Assembly: GCA_963774195.1 (NCBI GenBank)
Contig: CAVZDY010000001.1
Span: 310,001-374,000 of the forward strand
Direction of reading: 5' to 3'
Length of the DNA stretch: 64,000 nucleotides
DNA from: Roseiarcus sp963774195
GTDB taxonomy: Bacteria; Pseudomonadota; Alphaproteobacteria; Rhizobiales; Beijerinckiaceae
Both the position numbers and the translations under genes were made by a program. Shown here one piece after another: positions 1 to 8,631 of the stretch. Under the pieces are notes generated by a model that did not search any database, had not been told where the DNA came from, and was given only the letters and a program-made list of their open reading frames with translations. Within the stretch, counting starts at the first letter, position 1. Every line of letters begins with the position of its first letter.

Positions 1-820
1 CGTCGGTGACGAGGATCGATTGCGCCGCCTCGTCGTGCTCGGCCTGGGCAAGCAGATCGGCGGCGACGAAGCGCGGATCGGCGCTTCGATCGGCGAGCAC
101 CACGACCTCCGACGGCCCGGCGATCATGTCGATGCCGACGACGCCGAAGACGCGCCGCTTTGCCGCGGCGACATAGGCGTTGCCGGGACCGACGATCTTC
201 GCCACCGGCGCGACGCTCTCAGTTCCATAAGCTAGCGCGGCGACCGCCTGGGCGCCGCCGAGGCGGTAGATCTCGGTCACGCCGGCGATCTTCGCCGCGG
301 CGAGCACCAGCGGGTTGAGGTTGCCGTCCGGCGTCGGCACCACCATCGCGATACGCGGGCAACCCGCGACCTTCGCGGGGGCCGCGTTCATGATGACAGA
401 CGAGGGGTAGCTCGCCGCGCCGCCCGGTACGTAAAGCCCGACCGACTCGACCGGGCGCCATCGCCAGCCGAGTTCGACGCCGAGCCCATCGACGAAGGCG
501 ACGTCGGCCGGAGTCTGGCGCTGATGATAGGCGAGCACTCGCTCATGCGCGAACTCCAACGCGCGCAGTGCCTCGCGATCGCAAGCGGCGACCGCAGCGT
601 CGATCTCTTCGGCGGCGATTCGAAACCCGGTGCGGCTGAGATCGACGCGATCGAACCGCAGCGTGTATTCCGCGAGGGCCTCGTCGCCGCGCGCCCGCAC
701 GTCGGCGATGATCGCGGCCACCGCAGCGTCGACGTCGACCGAGGATTCGCGCTTGGCCTCGAGCAGCGCGCGGAAGCGCGGCTCGAAGTCCGCCGCGCCC
801 ATGTCGAGGGTGATCGCCAT
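1..820 (-). CDS. hisD: Histidinol dehydrogenase, partial (C-terminus beyond window edge)
   Basis: Catalyses the last two NAD-dependent oxidations of histidine biosynthesis (histidinol to histidine) in the cytosol. From the ATG at 820-818 the reverse strand reads MAITLDMGAADFEPRF and then family blocks such as VGLYVPGG, SSVIMNAAPAKVAGC and GPGNAYVAAAKR. The LLAQAEHDE block near the edge contains the Gln and His that are the first two zinc ligands in the E. coli enzyme. About 273 of the usual ~430 residues are inside the window and no stop is reached. The gene lies 20 bp downstream of the DUF2948 gene and is probably co-transcribed with it and murA, an order common in Rhizobiales. Confidence 0.95.
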   Translation of the reverse strand, partial: MAITLDMGAADFEPRFRALLEAKRESSVDVDAAVAAIIADVRARGDEALAEYTLRFDRVDLSRTGFRIAAEEIDAAVAACDREALRALEFAHERVLAYHQRQTPADVAFVDGLGVELGWRWRPVESVGLYVPGGAASYPSSVIMNAAPAKVAGCPRIAMVVPTPDGNLNPLVLAAAKIAGVTEIYRLGGAQAVAALAYGTESVAPVAKIVGPGNAYVAAAKRRVFGVVGIDMIAGPSEVVVLADRSADPRFVAADLLAQAEHDEAAQSILVTD

Positions 821-840
821 CGTGAACTCCGTGAATTCGG

Positions 841-1296
841 TCAGTAGGATTCCGCGCTCGTCAACGCATGCCCCGGACATTCATGCGCGGGACGGCGCGG
901 GCCGATGTCGCGCAAGTCGGCTTCCAGGCATTCGACCTCGAGGCGGACGATGGCGCCGTCGGCAAAAGCGAGCAGCACCATGCCGGAGGGCGGATCGGTC
1001 GTTTCGAACGTGACGGCCAGCAAGTTCAGCGTCGCGTTGTCGTCACGGTCGGCGAGGCCGAGATGCGAGACTTGGAGAACCCGGTCGAAGCGCAGCACCG
1101 AGCCGACCCGCTCCGAGAGGCCCTCTTTGGCCGCCGCCCAATCGAACCGCATCGCGCTGATAAGAAAGCGCTTCTGCTTGGGCAGGTAGGCCATGCCCGA
1201 CCGCCGCAGGCAGGAATCCTGCGCGTGCGCCGAAATGACGCCGAGACCTTCGCGATCGAGCGCGACCAGCTTGAGCAGGGTCGGAGCTGCGGTCAT
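841..1296 (-). CDS. DUF2948 family protein
   Basis: A 151-residue soluble protein with no signal peptide or membrane segment. It starts MTAAPTLLKLVALDREGLGVIS and contains FLISAMRFDWAA and VLRFDRVLQVSHLGL, which I recognise as the DUF2948 family. This family commonly sits between murA and hisD in Rhizobiales. Its biochemical role is unknown. It begins 6 bp after the murA stop, so it is almost certainly translated from the same transcript. The family call rests on sequence resemblance plus this strongly conserved neighbourhood. Confidence 0.8.
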   Translation of the reverse strand: MTAAPTLLKLVALDREGLGVISAHAQDSCLRRSGMAYLPKQKRFLISAMRFDWAAAKEGLSERVGSVLRFDRVLQVSHLGLADRDDNATLNLLAVTFETTDPPSGMVLLAFADGAIVRLEVECLEADLRDIGPRRPAHECPGHALTSAESY

Positions 1297-1302
1297 GAGT
1301 TC

Positions 1303-2592
1303 CTATCCCGGGACGCGTTCGATGTCGGCGCCGCAGGCCGCGAGCTTGTGCTCGAGGCGTTCGAAGCCGCGATCAAGGTGATAGACGCGATTGACTGTCG
1401 TCTGCCCTTCCGCCGCCAAGGCGGCGATGACGAGCGACACCGAGGCGCGCAAATCCGTCGCCATGACCGGCGCGCCGATCAAACGATCGACGCCTTCGAC
1501 GACCGCCGTGTCGCCTTCGAGGCGGATGCGCGCGCCGAGGCGCGCGAGCTCCTGGACGTGCATGAAGCGGTTCTCGAAGATCGTCTCGGTGATCCGCGAG
1601 GACCCGCGGGCGCGCGTCATCAACGCCATGAACTGCGCCTGCAAATCGGTGGGAAAACCGGGGAATGGCGCGGTGGAGATATCGACCGCGCCGATGCCCG
1701 CGCCGTTGCGCATCACCCGCACGCCGCGATTGTCGCTGGAGACGCGAGCGCCGGCGCTGCTCAGCGCGTCGAGCGCCTCTTGCAGGAGATCGGGCTGAAT
1801 GCCTTCGAGGAGGATGTCGCCGCCCGTCATCGCGACGGCGGTCGCATAGGTGCCGGCTTCGATGCGGTCGGGCAGGACGCGGTGATGCGCGCCGTTGAGG
1901 CGGCCGACGCCGGTGATTTCGATGGTCGGCGTGCCGGCGCCGTGGATGCGCGCGCCCATCTTGTTGAGGCAGTCGGCGAGATCCTTCACCTCCGGCTCGC
2001 AGGCGGCGTTGCGCACCAGCGTCGAGCCCTCAGCCGTCGCCGCCGCCATCAGCGCGGTGTGGGTGCCGCCGACGGTGACCTTGGGAAAGACGATCTCGCC
2101 GCCGGTCAGGCCCTTCGGCGCCTTGGCGACGACATAGCCGGCGTCGATCGTGATGTCGGCGCCGAGGCACTGGAGCGCCATCAGCAGGAAGTCCACTGGG
2201 CGAGTGCCGATCGCGCAGCCGCCGGGCAGCGAGACGCGCGCCTCGCCGGTCCGCGCCAGCAGCGGCGCGATAACCCAGAAGCTCGCCCGCATGCGCGAGA
2301 CGAGATCGTAAGGCGCGGTCGCGTCGACGATGGTCTTGGCGCGCAGGTGGGCGGTCTGGCCGGCCGTCGACTCTTCGCCGAGACGCTTGCCGTCGACGGA
2401 GAAATCGACGCCATGATTGCCGAGAATGCGCGCGAGCTGGCTCACATCCGCCAGGCGCGGCAGATTTTCCAGCGTCAGCGTCTGATCGGTAAGGAGCGAC
2501 GCGATCATGAGGGGCAGCGCAGCGTTCTTGGCGCCCGAGATCGGAATCACGCCCTGGAGCTTCGCGCCGCCTCGGATTTGTATGCGATCCAT
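1303..2592 (-). CDS. murA: UDP-N-acetylglucosamine 1-carboxyvinyltransferase
   Basis: First committed step of peptidoglycan synthesis: transfers enolpyruvate from PEP to UDP-GlcNAc in the cytosol. I chose the ATG at 2592, giving 429 residues beginning MDRIQIRGGAKLQG, because that is the family N-terminus; an upstream in-frame start at 2628 would add 12 atypical residues. Lys22 in the GAKNAALPLM block and the catalytic Cys126 in LPGGCAIGTRPVD are present, so the enzyme should be of the fosfomycin-sensitive Cys type. It is followed after 6 bp by the DUF2948 gene and then hisD. Confidence 0.96.
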   Translation of the reverse strand: MDRIQIRGGAKLQGVIPISGAKNAALPLMIASLLTDQTLTLENLPRLADVSQLARILGNHGVDFSVDGKRLGEESTAGQTAHLRAKTIVDATAPYDLVSRMRASFWVIAPLLARTGEARVSLPGGCAIGTRPVDFLLMALQCLGADITIDAGYVVAKAPKGLTGGEIVFPKVTVGGTHTALMAAATAEGSTLVRNAACEPEVKDLADCLNKMGARIHGAGTPTIEITGVGRLNGAHHRVLPDRIEAGTYATAVAMTGGDILLEGIQPDLLQEALDALSSAGARVSSDNRGVRVMRNGAGIGAVDISTAPFPGFPTDLQAQFMALMTRARGSSRITETIFENRFMHVQELARLGARIRLEGDTAVVEGVDRLIGAPVMATDLRASVSLVIAALAAEGQTTVNRVYHLDRGFERLEHKLAACGADIERVPG

Positions 2593-2641
2593 GCCTCGTT
2601 CCTTCCGATTCGCCCGCTTCTCGACCATGCGCCGCGGGGCT

Positions 2642-2818
2642 CTAGGCGCCCGGGTTCTTGTTTGCGCTTTCCGCCGCCTGCTCGTCGCTCGGAGGCTCTA
2701 GCTTGCCGGCTCGCCCGCGCTGCTGCGCCTTGCGGCGCTTCAGATTTTCGCGCAGCGCGGCCGCAAGGCGCTCACGGCGCCGCTCGTCCCCGACTTGCCT
2801 CAACTCATCCCGGCTCAT
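2642..2818 (-). CDS. Small conserved hypothetical protein upstream of murA
   Basis: A 58-residue, very charged protein starting MSRDELRQVGDERRRERL and continuing AAALRENLKRRKAQQRGRAG; the C-terminus is hydrophilic. I favour the ATG at 2818 over the in-frame start at 2878, whose extra 20 residues look non-coding. Arg/Lys-rich helical proteins of this kind occur just before murA in other Rhizobiales, but I know no function. It ends about 50 bp before the murA start, so it may lead the murA transcript. The composition would fit nucleic-acid or ribosome contact, but that is only a guess. Confidence 0.6.
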   Translation of the reverse strand: MSRDELRQVGDERRRERLAAALRENLKRRKAQQRGRAGKLEPPSDEQAAESANKNPGA

Positions 2819-2916
2819 GGCCGCCTCGCCGACACCAAACGCGTTTGATAGGCTGGCGCCGGAAGCCGGGCAAGCCAAAATCCCTGCAATGGCCGCCGTC
2901 CCCGCCCGCTGCGTCG

Positions 2917-4587
2917 CTATCCGGCCTTCTCGATCAAGCTTTCGGCCGCCAAGCGCGCCGCGACGGTAATTTCGGCGCCGGCGAGCATACGCGCAATTTC
3001 TTCACGTCTTGCCAACGGATCGAGCGGCAGCACCTTGGTCGCCACCCGCTCGCCTTTGCCGACCTCGCTCTTCATGATCTTCAGGTGCCGGTGCGAGCGC
3101 GCCGCGACCTGCGGCGCATGCGTCACCGCGAGCACCTGCGCCTTGGCGGCGAGGCGCGCCATGCGCTGGCCGATTGCGTCCGCCACCGCGCCGCCGACGC
3201 CGGTGTCGATCTCGTCGAAGACGAGGGTCGGCGAGGTGTCGCGCTCGGCGAGCGACACTTTGAGCGCGAGCAGGAAGCGGGCGAGTTCGCCGCCCGAGGC
3301 GACTTTCATCAGCGGACCGGGGCGCGAACCCGGATTGGTCTGCACGCAGAACTCGGCGCGATCATAGCCATCCGACGAGACCAGCCGATCGTCGCGGAGG
3401 AGTTCGACGGTGAAGCGCGCGCGCTCCAGCTTCAGCGCGGGCAGTTCGGCGTTGACCGAGCGCTCCAATTCGCGCGCGGCGCGCTCGCGCGCCTGCGACA
3501 GCTTGGTCGCAGCACCGCCATAGGCCGCCGAAGCGGCGCTCGCTTTCGCCTCGAGCGCGACGATGCGCTCCTCGCCGGCGCTGAGATCGGCCAGTTCATC
3601 GGCGTATTTCTGCGCCAACGCGGCCAGACCATCGACCGGCGTCGCATATTTGCGGGCCATGCCGCGCAGGGCGAACAATCGCTCCTCGCAGCGCTCGAGG
3701 TCGCGCGGATTGAAATCGCAGGCGGCGAGCGCATTCTCCACGGCCTGCGTCGCCGCCTCCAGCGCCGCCATCGCCTCGTCGAGCGCGAGCACGCTCGGTT
3801 CGATCAGGGCCGGGGCCTGCGGCATGCGGCGTTGCAGTCGCCGTGCGATCGCGGACAGCACCGGCAGGACGGCGGCGTCGCCTGAGAGATTGTCGTGCGC
3901 GTCGCGGATGTCGGCGGCGACCTTCTCGCCCTGCATCATCCGGGCGCGCTCCGCGGCGAGCGCCTCCTCCTCGCCCGGCTTCGGATCGAGGCGGGTGAGC
4001 TCCTCATGGGCGTGACGGGCAAAGTCAGCCGCCTCACGCGCCGCCGCGACACGGGCCCGCTCGGCGCTGAGCTGCGTTTCCGCTTCGCGCAGCGCCGCAT
4101 GGGCCGCGCGCGTCGCCTTCGCCGCCGCCTGATGGCCCCCATAAGCGTCGACCAGTTCGCGATGCGTCGAAGCGTCGAGCAGCGCGCGCTCGGCGTGCTG
4201 GCCATGGATTTCGACGAGGTCGGCGGCGACCGCGCGCAAGGTCTGCGCGCTTACGCTCTGGTCATTGATGAAGGCGCGCGTGCGGCCATCCGCCATCTGC
4301 ACGCGGCGAAAGATGAGCTCGCCGTCGGCGGCGATGTCCTGCTCGGCGAGGCGCTGGAAGGCGCGATGCGCCGGCGGCAGGTCGAACGTCGCGGTGACCT
4401 GCCCCTGCGCCTGGCCTTGTCGCACGAGACCGCCGTCGCCGCGCGCCCCGAGCGCCAGCGACAACGAATCGAGCAGGATGGATTTTCCGGCGCCGGTCTC
4501 GCCGGTGAGGATCGTCAGGCCGTTCGAAAACTCGAGGTCCAACTGATCGATCAGCACGATGTCGCGGATCGAAAGCCGGGCGAGCAT
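2917..4587 (-). CDS. recN: DNA repair protein RecN
   Basis: SMC-like ATPase involved in double-strand-break repair. The 556-residue product starts MLARLSIRDIVLIDQLDLEF, has Walker A GETGAGKS near residue 30, a long Ala/Glu/Arg-rich coiled-coil centre (roughly 150-370) and the C-terminal Walker B segment LVFDEIDTGVGGAVAD followed by AVTHAPQVAA. Length is normal for the family. It follows bamD by 21 bp in the same direction, the usual Rhizobiales order. The ligA gene often found downstream of recN is absent here; the small ORF and murA follow instead. Confidence 0.96.
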   Translation of the reverse strand: MLARLSIRDIVLIDQLDLEFSNGLTILTGETGAGKSILLDSLSLALGARGDGGLVRQGQAQGQVTATFDLPPAHRAFQRLAEQDIAADGELIFRRVQMADGRTRAFINDQSVSAQTLRAVAADLVEIHGQHAERALLDASTHRELVDAYGGHQAAAKATRAAHAALREAETQLSAERARVAAAREAADFARHAHEELTRLDPKPGEEEALAAERARMMQGEKVAADIRDAHDNLSGDAAVLPVLSAIARRLQRRMPQAPALIEPSVLALDEAMAALEAATQAVENALAACDFNPRDLERCEERLFALRGMARKYATPVDGLAALAQKYADELADLSAGEERIVALEAKASAASAAYGGAATKLSQARERAARELERSVNAELPALKLERARFTVELLRDDRLVSSDGYDRAEFCVQTNPGSRPGPLMKVASGGELARFLLALKVSLAERDTSPTLVFDEIDTGVGGAVADAIGQRMARLAAKAQVLAVTHAPQVAARSHRHLKIMKSEVGKGERVATKVLPLDPLARREEIARMLAGAEITVAARLAAESLIEKAG

Positions 4588-4608
4588 GGGTCTCGGCCCC
4601 CCCGGCCG

Positions 4609-5508
4609 TCAGGACGGAACGACGGTATGATACAACTTGGAAATCCAGGACTGCTGGTTTTCCCTGGGCTCCAATTTGTTGCCCTTCAAGAGATTAAAGG
4701 CGTCCTTGTACCACTGCCCGTCGGGGAAGTTGTGCCCGAGCACCGCCGCCGCCGTCTGCGCCTCGTCGGTGATGCCGAGGCCGAGGTAGGCCTCGGTCAA
4801 GCGATAGAGGGCCTCTTCGGAATGGCGCGTCGTCTGGTAGGAGGTCAGCACGGCCCGGAAACGGTTGATCGCGGCGGTGTAGTTGCGACGGTCGAGATAG
4901 AAGCGCCCGATCGACATTTCCTTGCCGGCGAGCTGGTCCCGCGTCACGTCGATCTTGAACTTGGCGTCGCTGACATATTCCGAATTCGGGTACTCCTGCA
5001 GAATCCTCTGGAAGGCGGCGAGCGCCTTGGCGGCGCGATCCTGGTCGCGCGACACGTCAGGGATCTGATTGTAATAGGAGCTCGCCTCGAGATAGAGCGC
5101 GTAGGAGGCTTCCTGCGACTTCGGATAGAGCTTGATGTAACGCTCCGCCGTCCCCTCGGCGCTGTCGTAGTCGGCGGCCTGAAACTGCGCATAGGTCGTC
5201 ATCAGCAGACCCTTGCGCGCCCAATCCGAATCGGGGAACTGGCTGCCGAGATCGGTGAACTTCTTGGCCGCCTCGGACGCCGAGCCGTTCGCGAGTTGGG
5301 CGAGACCCTGGTCGTATACCTTGCTCGCCGGAACGTCCGGCTCGATCACCATCTTGTACTTCTCACCCGCGAAAGGGTTGAAGTCCTCGAAGTAGGAGCA
5401 TGAGGCGACCGGGAGAGCGGCGCACAGGATCAACGCGCTCCGCAGGACCAGCCGCGACGCACGAGAACGAGAAACGAACGCGCGGGAAGTCAAAGCGGCA
5501 AGGGTCAT
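4609..5508 (-). CDS. bamD: Outer membrane protein assembly factor BamD
   Basis: Lipoprotein of the BAM complex that inserts beta-barrel proteins into the outer membrane. The 299-residue product has a basic N-terminus, a hydrophobic stretch and a lipobox LPVASC with the acylated Cys near residue 37. Tetratricopeptide-like helices follow (YDQGLAQLANGSASEAAKKF, FPDSDWARKGLLMTTYAQF, YPNSEYVSDAKFKID). Length is in the usual range. It sits between lpxC and recN, the normal alphaproteobacterial arrangement that links LPS, outer membrane and division genes. Confidence 0.95.
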   Translation of the reverse strand: MTLAALTSRAFVSRSRASRLVLRSALILCAALPVASCSYFEDFNPFAGEKYKMVIEPDVPASKVYDQGLAQLANGSASEAAKKFTDLGSQFPDSDWARKGLLMTTYAQFQAADYDSAEGTAERYIKLYPKSQEASYALYLEASSYYNQIPDVSRDQDRAAKALAAFQRILQEYPNSEYVSDAKFKIDVTRDQLAGKEMSIGRFYLDRRNYTAAINRFRAVLTSYQTTRHSEEALYRLTEAYLGLGITDEAQTAAAVLGHNFPDGQWYKDAFNLLKGNKLEPRENQQSWISKLYHTVVPS

Positions 5509-5671
5509 TCGTTGATCTCAAACAAGGTTGCGCTCGCCGAGGGCGATTGTGCGATGGCGCTCTTTACCTTAATCTGCGGCTATGCGCCACCCGCACCACC
5601 CTCGCTTGCTTTGCCAACGAGGACTTTGACTGGGGACGCCATCCGGCCTCGCTTTCCAGCGCGCGCCGCCT

Positions 5672-6619
5672 TCAATCCGCGTTCGCGGCGAAAACGGTCG
5701 CCACGCGCCCCACCGCTCCGGCTCCCGCCGAATAGATCTTGCGCGGCGCGCCTTCGACGATCTCGTAGGCTTGGCGATCGGCGAAAAGCGCCGACAGCGT
5801 CATGGCGTTGGTGGTGTGGCCAGGGCGGTAAGCGCGATAGCAGCCGATGATGGGCGCGCCGGCCAGCGACAGATCGCCGACGGCGTCCAGCGCCTTGTGG
5901 CGCACGAACTCATCGCTGAAGCGCAGACCCTCGGGGTTGAGAATAGCCTCGCCGTCGAGCGCGACCGAATTTTCGAGAGAGGAGCCGAGCGCAAAACCGG
6001 CCTGCCACAGCTTCTTGACGTCGGAAACGAAACCGAAGGTGCGGGCGCGGGCGATCTCTTTGCGAAAGACTTCGGGAGAAAGGTCGAACACGCGGCGTTG
6101 ACGGCCGATCGCGCTGGTGTCGAAATCGATTTCCATGTCGAGACGGAAGCCGCGGCTAGCGGGGCGAAGCTCCGAATAGGAGCGGCCCGATTCGACGTGC
6201 ACCGGGCGAAGCACGCGAATGTAGCGGCGCGGGCGGGATTGTTGAGCGAGGCCGACCGTGTCGATCGCATCGACGAACTGGACAGCCGAGCCGTCCATGA
6301 TCGGCATCTCCGCGCCGTCGATTTCGACGAGCGCATTGTCGACATGCAGGCCCGCGAGCGCCGCCATCACATGCTCGACCGTTGATACGGCGGCGCCAGT
6401 CGAGTCGCCGATCACCGTGCAGAGCGACGTCTGCGTCACATTCGACCATTTGGCTTCGATCAGGCGCTCCCGCGCATTCGGCAAGCCGGTGCGGAGAATG
6501 ACGATGCCAGTGTCGACATCGGCAGGATGAAGGATGAGGCGAGCGGGCGCTCCCGAGTGGACGCCGAGACCGCTAATTTCCACGCGGTCGCGCAGCGTCG
6601 TTTGGTAACCCAATTTCAT
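5672..6619 (-). CDS. lpxC: UDP-3-O-acyl-N-acetylglucosamine deacetylase
   Basis: Zinc deacetylase, the committed step of lipid A synthesis. The 315-residue protein starts MKLGYQTTLRDRVEISGLGVHSG. Metal and catalytic motifs are visible: the His in VEHVMAALAGL, the His and Asp in HKALDAVGDLSLAG, and the catalytic His in YRPGHTTNAM. It lies downstream of ftsZ but is separated from it by a strong terminator and a 265-bp AT-richer gap, so it probably has its own promoter. The C-terminal ~30 residues are Ala/Gly-rich and variable in the family. Confidence 0.96.
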   Translation of the reverse strand: MKLGYQTTLRDRVEISGLGVHSGAPARLILHPADVDTGIVILRTGLPNARERLIEAKWSNVTQTSLCTVIGDSTGAAVSTVEHVMAALAGLHVDNALVEIDGAEMPIMDGSAVQFVDAIDTVGLAQQSRPRRYIRVLRPVHVESGRSYSELRPASRGFRLDMEIDFDTSAIGRQRRVFDLSPEVFRKEIARARTFGFVSDVKKLWQAGFALGSSLENSVALDGEAILNPEGLRFSDEFVRHKALDAVGDLSLAGAPIIGCYRAYRPGHTTNAMTLSALFADRQAYEIVEGAPRKIYSAGAGAVGRVATVFAANAD

Positions 6620-6740
6620 CTATCGACCCGTCCCGTTTGTGCCGGCTGGAGATAAATTCAGTCGCAATTTCGCGCCCTTAGCCCCATCCGTGCCCGAAAA
6701 CGACCATAGGCGCCTCTCTGCGCCGGGCCAAATCACCTTT

Positions 6741-6759
6741 CGTGTATATTCATTACACG
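6741..6759. promoter_or_regulatory. Inverted repeat in the lpxC upstream region
   Basis: CGTGTA (6741-6746) and TACACG (6754-6759) form a perfect 6-bp inverted repeat with a 7-bp spacer, 122 bp upstream of the lpxC start. The surrounding 6735-6815 stretch is clearly more AT-rich than its neighbours and also carries several GTTGC-type words (GGTTGCTAACC, GTTGCAAC on the reverse strand). This fits a promoter/operator for lpxC, but I recognise no specific regulator. Confidence 0.35.
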
Positions 6760-6830
6760 CTTTAGCAACCATACCTTTTGACGTTGCAACAATTGGTTAG
6801 CAACCTTTCCTGATGTGGACGCCACAACGC

Positions 6831-6861
6831 AAAAACGACCGCCGCGTGGCCGCGGCGGTCG
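6831..6861 (-). terminator. Rho-independent terminator after ftsZ
   Basis: Perfect 11-bp stem (6836-6846 with 6851-6861) closed by a 4-base loop; on the reverse strand it is followed by five T residues (6831-6835). It sits 24 bp after the ftsZ stop and should end the ddl-ftsQAZ transcript before lpxC. Confidence 0.85.
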
Positions 6862-6884
6862 TCGTCGAAGAGAAACCACTCGAA

Positions 6885-8543
6885 TCACTGGTTGGATTGG
6901 CGACGCAAAAAGGCCGGAATCTCCAACTGATCGTCCTCCGCGTGGGCGCCGCGCGGCGCGGGCCGACCGTGCGGATCGAGCGAGCCCTGAGCGGGACGCG
7001 CGGGGACGGGACGCGGCTGCGGACGGCCATATTCCGCATAAGCGGCGGGAGCCTGGGCCCTCTGCGCGGCGTGCGGCGGGGCAATCGCCCGCGGCGCCGG
7101 CGCTGCGGGCGCCGGATCCTCGTGGCGGCTGATGCCGAAGGCGGCGAGCTTCTCGAGCAGCGAGCGGCGGCGCGTCTCCGCCGGATGGACCTGCGCCGCC
7201 TCGCCGCGCTGCACGCGCAGCTGGTTCTGAGCGATCGGCGGCAGTTCCTCGATCTGCGGCATGCGCGGCCGGAAGCTCGGCTGCTCGGGCGCCGGGGGAA
7301 TGAACTCCTCCTCGATCATCTCTTCTTCATGACGCATCGCAGGGGGCTCATGATAGACGGGAACGCTGCGAGGGGCCGCCGGACGGACCTCGACGTCATC
7401 AGGAGCCTGGAGCGCGGCCGGAGCGGGCGCGGCCGCCATCGGAGCCTGGTAGACCGGCTCGGGGGCGGCTTCCGGCGCGATCGGCGTCGGGAAGGGGCGC
7501 GAGGCGACCGGGCGCGTCCGGACCGGCGGCTCGGCGGCGCGAGGCGGCGCCGGCGTCGGCTCGATTCGCTCGATCCCGATGTGGTCGATGCCGGTCGCGA
7601 CGACCGACACGCGAACGACGCCGTCGAGCGCCGAATCGAACGTCGCGCCGAGAATGATGTTGGCCTCCTCGTCGACCTCCTGGCGAATGCGGCTCGCCGC
7701 TTCGTCGACTTCATAGAGGGTGAGGTCGTTGCCGCCGGTGATCGAAATCAACAGGCCGCGCGCGCCCTTCATCGAGGTCTCGTCGAGCAGTGGGTTGGCG
7801 ATCGCGGCTTCCGCCGCCGTCACCGCGCGACGCTCGCCGGTCGCCTCGCCCGTGCCCATCATCGCCTTGCCCATCTCGCTCATGATCGAGCGGACATCGG
7901 CGAAGTCGAGGTTGATCAGGCCTTCCTTGACCATCAGGTCGGTGATGCAGGCGACGCCGGAATAGAGGACCTGATCGGCCATCGCGAAAGCGTCGGCGAA
8001 GGTCGTGCGCTCGTTCGCCACCCGGAACAGGTTCTGGTTCGGGATGACGATCAGCGTGTCGACCGACTTGTGCAATTCGTTGATGCCGCCTTCGGCGAGC
8101 TTCATGCGCCGGCCGCCCTCGAACTGGAACGGCTTGGTGACGACGCCGACAGTGAGGATGCCCATCTCGCGCGCGACACGGGCGATCACCGGCGCGGCCC
8201 CGGTTCCCGTGCCGCCGCCCATGCCGGCGGTGACGAAGGCCATATGGGCGCCAGCGAGATGATCGCGGATTTCCTCGATCGCCTCTTCCGCGGCGGCGCG
8301 CCCCACTTCAGGCTTCGAACCGGCGCCGAGGCCCTCCGTCACCTGCAGACCCATCTGGATGATCCGCTCGGCGCGCGAGGAGGTGAGCGCCTGCGCGTCA
8401 GTGTTCGCGACGACGAAATCGACGCCGGATAATCCAGACACGATCATGTTGTTGACCGCGTTGCCCCCGGCGCCGCCGACGCCGCACACGATGATGCGGG
8501 GCTTCAACTCCCGGAGCTCAGGAGCCTTCAGATTGATCGACAT
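6885..8543 (-). CDS. ftsZ: Cell division protein FtsZ
   Basis: Tubulin-like GTPase that forms the cytokinetic ring. I start at ATG 8543 (MSINLKAPELRELKPRI), which has a GAGATGAGG ribosome-binding site, giving 552 residues. The GTP signature GGGTGTGAAPVIA, the N-terminal GVGGAGGNAVNNMI and the T7-loop region NLDFADVRSIM are present. Residues from about 320 on form the long Pro/Ala-rich linker typical of Rhizobiales FtsZ, and the C-terminus LEIPAFLRRQSNQ is the conserved peptide that binds FtsA. Essential gene, followed by a strong terminator. Confidence 0.97.
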   Translation of the reverse strand: MSINLKAPELRELKPRIIVCGVGGAGGNAVNNMIVSGLSGVDFVVANTDAQALTSSRAERIIQMGLQVTEGLGAGSKPEVGRAAAEEAIEEIRDHLAGAHMAFVTAGMGGGTGTGAAPVIARVAREMGILTVGVVTKPFQFEGGRRMKLAEGGINELHKSVDTLIVIPNQNLFRVANERTTFADAFAMADQVLYSGVACITDLMVKEGLINLDFADVRSIMSEMGKAMMGTGEATGERRAVTAAEAAIANPLLDETSMKGARGLLISITGGNDLTLYEVDEAASRIRQEVDEEANIILGATFDSALDGVVRVSVVATGIDHIGIERIEPTPAPPRAAEPPVRTRPVASRPFPTPIAPEAAPEPVYQAPMAAAPAPAALQAPDDVEVRPAAPRSVPVYHEPPAMRHEEEMIEEEFIPPAPEQPSFRPRMPQIEELPPIAQNQLRVQRGEAAQVHPAETRRRSLLEKLAAFGISRHEDPAPAAPAPRAIAPPHAAQRAQAPAAYAEYGRPQPRPVPARPAQGSLDPHGRPAPRGAHAEDDQLEIPAFLRRQSNQ

Positions 8544-8631
8544 AGCTGGCCTCATCTCTAGACACCCGCCGGCGTCTGGTTCGTGTGCGTGGAATTCTTC
8601 GACTTCGGAGCGGGGCGCGCGTCGCCTCGCC

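Noticed and set aside
868..3885. Very long forward-strand open frame (about 1,000 codons) across the DUF2948 gene, murA and most of recN
   Set aside because: It is antisense to three well-recognised genes, is rich in Arg/Asp/His as expected for a GC-driven shadow frame, and has no family resemblance or start signal.
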